DNA of 16,811 nt from contig JAQIWT010000646.1 of assembly GCA_034696485.1 (NCBI GenBank), positions 1 to 16,811 of the forward strand, read 5' to 3'. A program made the translations under genes and the position numbers. Under the pieces are notes generated by a model, which was given only the letters and a program-made list of their open reading frames with translations, made no database searches and had not been told where the DNA came from. The DNA comes from Isohypsibius dastychi (lineage: Eukaryota > Tardigrada > Eutardigrada > Parachela > Isohypsibiidae). Positions 8,116-16,542 of this stretch are shown here, piece by piece; within the stretch, counting starts at the first letter, position 1; every line of letters begins with the position of its first letter.

Positions 8116-10310
8116 TCAGTTTTCTAATGTTCCTTTTGTACTCTTGCGCGGAAGAAGATTGAACGAAGATGCCAAAAGGCGAACTGGTAAGCACTCCCCA
8201 TACCCGTCCAAGTCTGCGGTGATTTTTTGGCGATCGGTCCACAAATCCTCGACGTGATCATAAACCCACGTTACAATCTTGTTTCCTTTTCGAGATTCGA
8301 GCAAGCAGACAATCTTATTCTCCACGTTCAAGACCTCCCGAAGCGTTTCAATACATGCGGCTAAAACAAAAAATTGTCTGATTACAAACTGGTTTCGATC
8401 AAACTGCACATTCCACTGAACGCATAGAACAAGAATTTCATGTAAGGGATCACGCAATTCGTGTTTGATAAATTTCGGTTTAAAGGTTGATCTCACCGCT
8501 GACGCGAAATTCGGAAGCAGCCGGGTTAAAAATCCACAGCTTGGTTTCGCCATATCCTGAAAAAATGGAATAAAGCCTGATGACTGATGAGAATACGGCA
8601 TGTGTCAACCTGTGAAGTATATCATTCCGTCAGGTCCAACGCAGAAAGAGCAGCGATGTGGCCGACTCTCGAAGGGCGGTGTGACTTGAAGAAAAGCCGA
8701 CCAAGCCTCTGACTTAGGAACATTCTTTGGGTCATAAGTGGCGACAGCACCCTGAAGTGTATCAAATAAATAGATCTTTCTGTCAAGCCCAACCAGCATG
8801 GGACAGGTAACAGCGCGAATGTGGTCTGGTACGTGGACCTGTTCGAGCTTGCTTGGATTGCTGAAATCCAAGTCGGAACAACTGACTTTGAAGAAACCGA
8901 GCCCATCGCCATCACGATCAGACCGAAAAGCTAGATAAATGAACTCATCCAGATATGCTGCCGCGCCTAACCAGACTTCAGTAAATCTATTTGTTTGGTT
9001 ACATTCGTTTACGGAAAACCTACGTCCAAGTCCATCTACATTAAAACCTGGAGGCGTGGATGCAAAGTTCGGAATCCATTTATCAAGGACTGGATCGACA
9101 GCAGACAGTGAGTCATCCGGGTACACGTAAATAATATTCTTAGAAGATACACATATAGCTTGGTACCAATCGGCGTCAGTATCCAATTTGTTGCTCAAGG
9201 ACACTGATCCTGCAGATCGACCGAGTGGGTCGAAGCACACCATATTACCGTTTCCGTTATATCCCAAATATGCAGCTACCTCGACCGTCCCTGAAACGAC
9301 CAGTTCTGATCAAGCTGTCTATTAGAACAACCACGGATACTTACGTGGCTGTGACTCTGACGATTCATTAACACACTCGACAAACATGCGAACAACAGAT
9401 GGAATGGATGGTCCAACGCGAAACTCTTCCAGAAGGTTTTCCGACAGACAACCGCCGCGAATATGTTTGGCCATGGCCACAAAGTCATCAGACCTTTCCG
9501 AAGAATCGACAGCAACCCACCGGCACAGAGTCCGGAAAAGTACATCTTCAGAAACAACGAAGAGAGCGGGATCCGAGATGAGATCCAACCACAACAAAGA
9601 ATCCAGCATATAATTCAGATACTGTAAGTATTCGCCAAAGATGACTGATGTTTACCTGTTTTCCAGATGCCTCCATCAACTGAGCGGAGCATGTCGCGAT
9701 CACAATCTCAAATTTGGCCTTGACAAAAGCAGAAGCTTCCTCGTTCAAACCAATATATCCGTGGTACTCCTCTGGGGTCAAATAAGACCACAGAATGGCC
9801 GAACAGTTGCAGGATTTCATCTCCTCTTGGATCAATTGAAAAAACCGATTTGAAAGGTTGGCCATCTGGAGAAAGTTGGCTGCACCAATGAGGGTGGAAA
9901 GATCAGTGTGATTCCCAAATCCCAGCAATCCAGTTGAGGCAAGCTCAACCAGACTAAAGTAATCAACGTAAACACAACTCTCGATCAAAAGAAGCAGATA
10001 ATTCTCACTTTTCGAAGACGTCGAGTGACATATTCTCGAGTCTGATTTCAGGAGTCGAGACTGCTTTATCTTTATTCCATCGTTCCACGAAAGATCGGAA
10101 GTATTCGCTGTTCTGGACGAGATAACTTTTGCGACAAACAATGGAATCTTCGTCTTCTCCTTCACCGCGAACAATAATCTGATCCTGTAGACTGATGTAC
10201 ATGTTGCAGTGTTTTTGGGGGATTTTCAAAGATTCATCAGCATCCAGTTCGAACAATTTGATGTACGATCTTCCATGCCTCTCGATCACAAGTCTTGAAG
10301 GCCAATCCAT
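8116..10310 (-). CDS. BTB-BACK-kelch-like protein, copy 2, with a lost splice acceptor at intron 2
   Basis: Exons read 10310-10009, 9953-9656, 9591-9345, 9290-9024, 8966-8610, 8556-8497 and 8360-8116. Exons 2, 3, 6 and 7 have exactly the copy-1 lengths (298, 247, 60, 245 nt). The full model is 591 residues with no internal stop. The start MDWPSRLV at 10310 is chosen by conservation and its GCAAAATGG context. BTB is at about 40-125, BACK at about 125-240 (SEDVLFRTLCRWVAVD) and kelch-like blades follow (NIIYVY...LSAVDPVLDKW, DEFIYLAF, RKIYLFD, DGMIYFTG, KLWIFNP). Cullin-3 adaptor is the family role and is only inferred here. At intron 2 the TAG acceptor of copies 1 and 3 is TTG. The only in-frame substitute, CTTACAG ending at 9622, leaves a 34-nt intron and adds 10 residues inside BACK. 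Intron 4 (57 nt) has no stop and is a multiple of three, so retention is possible. Confidence 0.75.
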
Positions 10311-10531
10311 TTTGCAAATAAAGATGGAAGAAATGGATACTGGTTTCAAACAACAATGGTTTTGCTCCTCGTCCAAAAAACCAAAATGGAAGATGCAAAA
10401 TGAAATAACTTCTGCCAGCCTGATTGAGCATGAATTGGGGATGTTACCTCTTACACATGCGCTATCCGCTTAGCCAGAAGACTGAGTCCCGCTGACCACT
10501 GACACACATAACGGCTTAGCTAAAACAATTC
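10061..10531. repeat. 471-bp direct repeat, identical to 14524-14994
   Basis: Reading both stretches base by base I find no difference across 471 positions (offset 4463). They cover most of BTB exon 1, the start codon and about 220 bp of 5' flank. Just inside, from 10060 downward, the copies differ several times within 40 bp. Intron 1 and later exons are clearly diverged. At 10531/14994 the similarity stops abruptly. This is a recent conversion tract or a recent duplication. Confidence 0.85.
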
Positions 10532-10923
10532 TCGCCAAAAGACTACTTTCTAGATTGCTTCGCCAATGTGCGATTATACCGTACCCAATTCGTGCTGGAA
10601 ACTGAACATTGAAGAATTTCTTAACTTCAAGAGTTGTGAGCTCATGACAGACAAAACTGACGGAGAGCTTGACCAGAAGTGACCTTGATAAGTTTTGCCA
10701 CTTCCTAACACAAGCACTGGTTTCGGAGGGGTAATACCTATAGCAGTTTTCTAAATTTTTTGGTTGGATAACAACGAGGTCCATTGAACAACAGAAACTC
10801 TTGGACATTATACTGATCTTGTCGTGCGACGATCTGCAATTAGTAAATCACGGTTAAAAGCTTGGAAGGCTTGAATTTTGACACATGTGAGGAAGTGGTG
10901 TATTGATTTTGACCAACTGCGAT

Positions 10924-10949
10924 AGTAAATGTCCCAGGGGACATTTACT
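10924..10949. repeat. Perfect 12-bp inverted repeat with 2-bp spacer
   Basis: AGTAAATGTCCC, then AG, then GGGACATTTACT. The stem is perfect and is followed by AT-rich sequence. It is not next to a stop codon, so a terminator role is not supported. It could be a relic of element termini or a protein binding site. Confidence 0.7.
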
Positions 10950-11038
10950 GTAAAATAAATTCACGCTCTCGGCAATTCAAAATCAATTCACAATTCGATA
11001 CTTCTGGAACTCGAAAAACATTTGGTCAGGTCCACGCC

Positions 11039-11052
11039 CGAGAGTACTCTCG
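11039..11052. repeat. Perfect 14-bp palindrome CGAGAGTACTCTCG
   Basis: It is flanked by the inverted words GCTCTCGG (10965-10972) and CCGAGAGC (11074-11081), so related CGAGAG words occur four times in about 115 bases. I see no gene that it would regulate. Confidence 0.6.
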
Positions 11053-11906
11053 CGCGAAGTTGAACTACTACTCCCGAGAGCATCCAGGATTTCAATCCTA
11101 ACACTTTACAAGGAAGAATTTCAAATTTGATTCGTAACCGTGGTTCTGCAATACCGTTCTGGAATATAGTAAATTTCTTTATCTTGAAGCCGCTAATTCC
11201 CACAACGAAGTCATGTCTGAAGTGGTGCCACAGCTGCGAGTCGGTGACAGGTTCGTCACACATACCGTTCAGCTAAACTAATTTGTAAGCATTTGGATGA
11301 GATCGACCCAAGCTGGTACACGGTAGAAACCATATTTATCGATGGACCTTTTGCCTCGATGGCTCAGATCAAGTCCCCGTGTTATCGATGCCCATGACGT
11401 CTGCGCTAGGGTCGCAGTTGATGTAGCCCCGGACTCCAATACAGACTGGGACAAAGTTCAATTATGTACCCGCACGGTTTAAGCCTGCACTGGATAGTGG
11501 ACGAGAAATGGCTAGGAAGTATCTTGCAACATCTTCAGGATTTGGTTCTAATGAGTCACCGATTATGGGTGTGGTCACTATGGTCTTGAATCCTGGCCAT
11601 GTTGATGTGTGTACTAAATCAGTTGCAGAAAGGACAACCTGACAGGATTCGTGAGACCGTGAGCCAGGGCAAACTTCAACTCAGATGGCGGGTTCGCATG
11701 ATACAAAATCAGACGAGGTCCTTCATATTCCGCCGTTCAGCCGTTCAACCGTTTAGCCACGTGGAGGACCAGCTGCAGAAGATAGCAAAGTTTAACAACA
11801 TCCAAAACCAGCTACACCGGTGGGTAAGACAACAAACGTTGAACCAAAAATATACGGGAAAGTCCAGCGAATTCATCGTCTTCGTCCTGGCATGGTCGCT
11901 TTTTTG

Positions 11907-12178
11907 ACCGTTCCCAAAGTCCCGAAAGATCAGCGAAGCAAACCTCGCGAAGTCCGAGCGGATGGAGCAAATTGGGAATATATGCTGAGAACTCTTCAGC
12001 AGATAGTACCGGGTCTGAAGAAACTGGAACAGATGACTCGACGGATATGTCAGGGGAGACTGAACCGGCTCCACCGACGCAAGAATTATCCAAGAAAAAC
12101 GCCGAATTCATCCATGATACTGATGGCTTCAAGAAACAAAAGAGTTTTTCAAAAAACAAAGAAGTTCTGCTGATCTAG
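11907..12178 (+). pseudogene. IDE: IDE fragment, copy 3: frameshifted piece of the last exon
   Basis: Similarity to the last IDE exon begins abruptly at ACCGTTCCCAAAGTC (compare 1782 onward) and runs through the acidic insert to FKKQKSFSKN. Between GAATAT and GAGAACTC copy 1 has three bases and this copy has five (about 11982-11986), a +2 frameshift. The upstream part (TVPKVPKDQRSKPRE) and the downstream part (ENSSADSTGSEETG...) are therefore in different frames. The FFPHPPKYTDIDK ending is lost and a TAG stops the frame at 12176-12178. There is no upstream IDE exon or intron. It is a dead fragment left by the tandem duplication. Confidence 0.85.
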
Positions 12179-12630
12179 CGATTTCGAGTGTTTATAGCGA
12201 TTTTGAGCGATCGAATGCGGAAGTTTTTTGACTACTGAGCGACAGGAAATCAACATGCATCAAACCATGCTTCAGACGACCAGCTTACTAGAATGAGAAG
12301 CAAGGAAATATTACCTTCTGAAGAAGAGACAAAGAATCGACAATAAGTATGAGTACTTCCCATACACCTGCCCAGCTGATTACGAGCTCATTTTCTACTT
12401 TTTTGGCAGTCACTTCATTGGATTCTCCGTTGTTTTCTTCCTGATCTTTTTGTTTCATTTGGTATCGTTCAAAATACATACTGCATTCACAATAAACTTA
12501 CATCAATTGAAAAACACAAACGCGCGCTCCGACCATTGTCGTTAGAGTTAACTGCGGGAGAAAGCAATTGACTTTCTGTTTGCAAAACCCGATGAAAGAA
12601 ATTCAGAAAGGCCAAAAAAATAAAGATGCT
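12179..12630. other. Convergent 3' intergenic spacer of unit 3
   Basis: Blocks align to the unit 2 spacer (GACCAGCTTACTA near 12279, GCAGTCACTTCATT near 12405, TTTGCAAAACCCGATGA near 12581). An additional block (GACCATTG near 12531) aligns to unit 1 near 2558 but is absent from unit 2. Unit 2 therefore lost about 110 bp that units 1 and 3 keep. I see no gene. Confidence 0.55.
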
Positions 12631-14773
12631 TCAGTTTTCCAACGCTCGTTTCCTACTCTTTCGCGGAAACAGATTGAATGAAGAAGCCAGAAGCCGAACT
12701 GGTAAGCAGCTCCCTTACCCCTGCATGTGCACGGTGGGTTCATGGCGATCTGTCCACAAATCCTCGACATGGTCATAAATCCATGTTGCACGCTCGCTTC
12801 CTTCCTCAGATCCGACCACGCAGATAATCTTGCTCTCCACCTTCAGGATCTCCCAAAGCGTTTCGGGGCAAACGGCTGAAAAAAAGTTGTTTGAATGATC
12901 TCAAGTTTCAAACAAATGGCACATTCCACTGAACGGATGAAAAACTGAATTCGTGGATGGGTTTTAAAAAACGCAAAAGTCAGATTTGATAAGTTTCAAC
13001 TTTGAGGTTGATCTTACCACTCATGCGAAACTCCGAAGTAGCCGGATTAAAAATCCACAGCCTAGTCTGCCCAGATCCTGAAAACCCATTTCTACCTTGG
13101 ATATATAGGAGTCCATCAGGTCCAACGCAGCAACTGTGTGGCTTCTGCTCCTCGAACGGCGGTATGACTTGAACAGCTGACCAAGCCTCTGACGTAGATG
13201 CTTGGCTGGGGTCATAGGTAGCGAAAGAAAGTTCACCTCGGTCAAATATATAGATCTTTCCTTTGAATCCGACCAGCAAGGGAGCGTCGACGATGCATCG
13301 GATGCAGTCTGGTACATCGAGCAGTTCGAGCTTGCTCGGTTTGCGGAGATCCAAGTCGGAACAACTGAATTTAAATTTACCGAGCCCATCATCATCTTCG
13401 GACTGGAAAGCCATATAAATGAACCCATCCAAATATGCTGCCTCACCTAGACCAGACTTCCGTAGATTATTTTATGACATGTTGGAAGACAGAAAACTTA
13501 CGGCCGAGTCTGGCTGCTTCCACACCTGGAGGAGTGGCAAGGTCAGGAGTCCATTTATCAAGGACTGCATCAACTGCAGAGAGTGAGTTCAAGAACATAT
13601 AGACGATATTCTTGGAAGATACACATAGTGCGTAGTGCCAGTAGCCATCAGAATCGATCGAATTACGTAAGGTCACCGATACTGCAGATCGTGCGAGTGG
13701 GTCGAAACAAACCATATCACCTCCGTATGGCAGGTATGCCGCTACCTCGATTGTCCCTAAAGCAACAACGTTCGGATCACGCTGAAAACTGGAACAACCA
13801 CAGATACTTACGTGGCTGAGATTCTGACGATTCATTTACACTGGCGACATACATTCGAACAACAGATGGAATGGATGGTACATCGCGAAACTCTGCCAGA
13901 AGATTCTCCGACAAACATCCACCGCGAATATGTATGGTCAGGGCTACAAAGTCATCAGACCGTTTCAAAGGATCGATAGCAACCCAGCGGCAGAGTGTTC
14001 GGAAAAGAACATCTTCAGAGACAACGAAGAGATCGAGATGCGAAATGATATCCAACCACTAAAAAGAAGAAAGCACAGACCTGAGGCAAGCTTACACCCA
14101 AGGCTACCGATGTTCACCTGTTTCCCGGATGCCTCCATCAACTGCTCGGAGCATTTCGTGATCATAATCTCGAATTTGGCCATGACGAAGGTAGAAGCTT
14201 GCTCGGACAAACCAAAGTAACCGTGGTACTCCTCTGGGGTCAGATAAGACCACATGATGGCCGAACAGTTGCAGGATTTCATCTCCTCTTGAACCAATTC
14301 GAAAAATCGACTGGAAAGGTTGGCCATCTGGAGAAAGTTGGCAACACCAATGAGCGTCGAAAGATCACTGTGATCCCCAATTTCAAGTGATCCAGTTGAA
14401 GCAAGCCCAACCAAACTAAAATAATCAACGTGAATATAACTCTCAATCGAAAGAATCAAGAAAATTCTTACTTTTTGAAGACTTCGAGAGAAATATTTTC
14501 GAGTTTGATTTCAGGAGTCGAGCCTGCTTTATCTTTATTCCATCGTTCCACGAAAGATCGGAAGTATTCGCTGTTCTGGACGAGATAACTTTTGCGACAA
14601 ACAATGGAATCTTCGTCTTCTCCTTCACCGCGAACAATAATCTGATCCTGTAGACTGATGTACATGTTGCAGTGTTTTTGGGGGATTTTCAAAGATTCAT
14701 CAGCATCCAGTTCGAACAATTTGATGTACGATCTTCCATGCCTCTCGATCACAAGTCTTGAAGGCCAATCCAT
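12631..14773 (-). CDS. BTB-BACK-kelch-like protein, copy 3, with a premature stop near the C-terminus
   Basis: Exons read 14773-14472, 14415-14118, 14058-13812, 13756-13502, 13446-13018 and 12875-12631. The conserved stop is at 12631-12633, but an in-frame TAA at 12715-12717 (GGG TAT in copy 2) ends the protein at 563 residues, removing the last 28 codons, which form part of the final propeller strand. The start MDWPSRLV is the same as in copy 2. BTB, BACK (SEDVLFRTLCRWVAID) and kelch-like blades (NIVYMF...LSAVDAVLDKW, GKIYIFD, DGLLYIQG, RLWIFNPATSEFR) follow in order. The intron that separates exons 5 and 6 in the other copies is reduced here to 18 nt (13078-13095) and reads through in frame. 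Intron 4 (55 nt, 13447-13501) contains stops and breaks the frame if retained, which proves that this intron is real. The family's usual role as a cullin-3 adaptor is inferred only. Confidence 0.75.
13078..13095 (-). other. 18-nt intron remnant, now apparently coding
   Basis: On the - strand it reads GTAGAAATGGGTTTTCAG: a donor-like start and an acceptor-like end at exactly the position of the 50-nt and 53-nt introns in copies 1 and 2. It is a multiple of three without a stop and would add six residues (about RNGFSG) before SGQTRLW. Eighteen nucleotides is far below what animal spliceosomes are known to remove. Confidence 0.8.
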
Positions 14774-14994
14774 TTTGCAAATAAAGATGGAAGAAATGGA
14801 TACTGGTTTCAAACAACAATGGTTTTGCTCCTCGTCCAAAAAACCAAAATGGAAGATGCAAAATGAAATAACTTCTGCCAGCCTGATTGAGCATGAATTG
14901 GGGATGTTACCTCTTACACATGCGCTATCCGCTTAGCCAGAAGACTGAGTCCCGCTGACCACTGACACACATAACGGCTTAGCTAAAACAATTC
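14524..14994. repeat. 471-bp direct repeat, identical to 10061-10531
   Basis: This is the second copy of the identical tract over BTB exon 1 and its 5' flank. Its outer end lies inside a MITE terminal sequence: the last eight shared bases, AACAATTC (14987-14994), are part of the MITE repeat, which here continues with GGAACACAG. At 10531 the sequence instead continues with TCGCC. Confidence 0.85.
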
Positions 14995-15445
14995 GGAACA
15001 CAGCTGGGATTTGCGTAAAATTCGGAACACCACCATTTTTTTGATACAAACGGTACGGCGAAAGACATTTTACAGCAGGGTGACAAAAACACTCTTATTC
15101 AGCTCCGTTCTTGCCAAAGATTGATTTCGGGAAAATGCGAACATCTTAATGTGTTCTGTTGGTGTTGTTTGTGACAAATAACTCTTGTGTCGACAATGTG
15201 CTGTTTGTGACGAAATCTCTTGTCACTGAAGAATGATGGCACAGTTAGTTACTCCCTGTAGCTCTACCAGTGGGCGTGAATGAAAGTTTGGTATTTCGAG
15301 ACTTGAAAATACATCTTTGAAGGAATAATTTCGCTCACGATGCGGATATGCGACGATCACTACTGCATGAAATGGTCGGAAAAATGAACATTCGGAAGAA
15401 TTACTAAAGCTTCGAAGCTTCACTTCAGTTCAGAAAAACATTAAG
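14774..15445. other. Spacer between BTB gene 3 and the F-box gene
   Basis: The left 220 bases belong to the identical tract and should hold the 5' UTR and promoter of BTB gene 3. Then comes a partial MITE terminus (14987-15043). The rest, up to the F-box stop codon, has no gene that I recognise. It should include the F-box 3' UTR. Confidence 0.5.
14987..15043. mobile_element. Partial terminal repeat of the Tc1/mariner-type MITE
   Basis: AACAATTCGGAACACAGCTG and the following bases match the terminal repeat of the element at 6718 with about four mismatches in 57 bases. The match ends in the same CCATTTTTTTG. Weak similarity goes on to about 15070. The first about 11 bases of the terminus are missing and I see no partner repeat to the right. 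It is a truncated relic or one end of a diverged element. Confidence 0.7.
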
Positions 15446-16542
15446 CTAAATAAAATAAACAACCAGGTACTCGGCCATATGTTTGGAAACGTGTCCTCCA
15501 TTAGCATTCCCGGTCAGAACCTCGATCCAATCATAGTCAAACACGTACATTCTAGAAAAGAATTGAACTAAGAACCAGACAAATCAGCTCTTTCATGGTT
15601 ACCTTTTAAGATAAGCCGCTGCCTGGGCTATTTTCCCAACATTTGGAACCCCGTCTGTGGTGCAGCGTGTTCTTAATCTGCCCAACATGGCTGACTGCTC
15701 CTTCGTCAGTGGCCCATTCTCGGCAAGAAATAACTCCAGGAGCTGCTGTGGTCGTTTTTCCAGATTCGTCAAACACAGGCTCTCAACATACAACAGGGAG
15801 CGTCCGAACCAACACAGTGCTGAAATATCTGACCAAAGAATCCGGATCTCTTTGATATTCGGCGGGTCCGGCGCGGTTCCGAAAATAGTCCAAAATGAAC
15901 AGTCAACAGTGCAGTCACTGATAATAAGGTCGACCTTGGTGAGATCTACACCAGCACGTTGAAAAGCCGTCAGGTATAACTGGAGCGCGTTCTCCTTCAG
16001 ATATCCGTAGTATTCGTCGCTGTAAACATCGACATCGGGAAGCTTGGATGGTTTGAAATGCAGAACTTCCAGATCCGTTGTAACCAAATGGGCAAGCTTC
16101 GAGGTTATGTCATTGTAGTGGACGATATCAGAATGAAACGGGATAACGGGCTTCGGACGCTCAAATTTCAGATGAGTTCGAAACTTCCTTGCTCCTCGAA
16201 TGATCTGCATCCATCCTCTACAAACCCTGTAGAAGCGACCATTGTCAGCAGGAAAAGAAAAAAAAGGAAAAACAACTTTGCTGAATTACAGTACCCTTCA
16301 ATCTTTTTGCGAGTGATGGAATCAAGTTCCCCGAAAATAAGTTCCATCACTTCTTGTGGGAGATCACTGACGGTCCTGGATACCAAAACAAATTGAAAGG
16401 AAAATGAACACAAACTCGATATTTTCAGCAACCATCCGCACCTCGCATGAGATTTTGTCGTCAGACAAATAACAATGGACAAGTGTGGTAATGCGAGTAC
16501 TCACGTCACATCAACGGCGGGAACATTCCGAGAATGTTCCAT
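15446..16542 (-). CDS. F-box protein, 282 residues, four exons
   Basis: Exons read 16542-16505, 16375-16295, 16226-15603 and 15551-15446, with introns of 129, 68 and 51 nt, all GT...AG and in phase. The start is the ATG in GCTGCCATGG at 16542, a strong Kozak-type context. It joins in frame to the F-box: residues about 14-50 read VSDLPQEVMELIFGELDSI, then IEGVCRGWMQIIRGA, which is the usual DLP.Ev...If..Ld and vCr.W pattern split by an intron. F-box proteins bind Skp1 and bring substrates to SCF ubiquitin ligases; this is family knowledge. The remaining about 230 residues should be the substrate-binding part. They contain leucine-rich stretches (LYVESLCLTNLEKRPQQL) but no clear leucine-rich-repeat or WD pattern. 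No second copy occurs in the window and no lesion is visible. Exon 1, only 38 nt, is the least certain part. Confidence 0.75.

Larger units (their letters stand above)
10532..11906. other. Spacer of 1.37 kb between units 2 and 3; no gene recognised
   Basis: No open frame here resembles a protein I know, and none is shared with another unit. The longest frames (for example 10470-10808 and 10988-11263 on the - strand, 11599-11907 on the + strand) look random. The stretch contains two perfect palindromes (10924-10949 and 11039-11052), a pair of inverted CCGAGAGC/GCTCTCGG words, and a histone-H3-like motif at 11874-11900 directly before the unit 3 IDE fragment. Part of it should act as the 5' flank of BTB gene 2. 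Confidence 0.5.

Noticed and set aside
10310-10376. 22-codon N-terminal extension of BTB genes 2 and 3 (from 10376 and 14839)
   Set aside because: The extension begins at a TTG and not an ATG. Copy 1 lacks it, while MDWP is shared by all three copies.
10470-10808. 112-codon - strand frame upstream of BTB gene 2
   Set aside because: It partly overlaps the identical tract, is not maintained upstream of gene 3, and shows no recognisable motif.
11340-11660. Possible retroelement or host gene remnant with several 40-60 codon frames
   Set aside because: No frame is longer than about 60 codons and none shows reverse transcriptase, integrase or transposase motifs.
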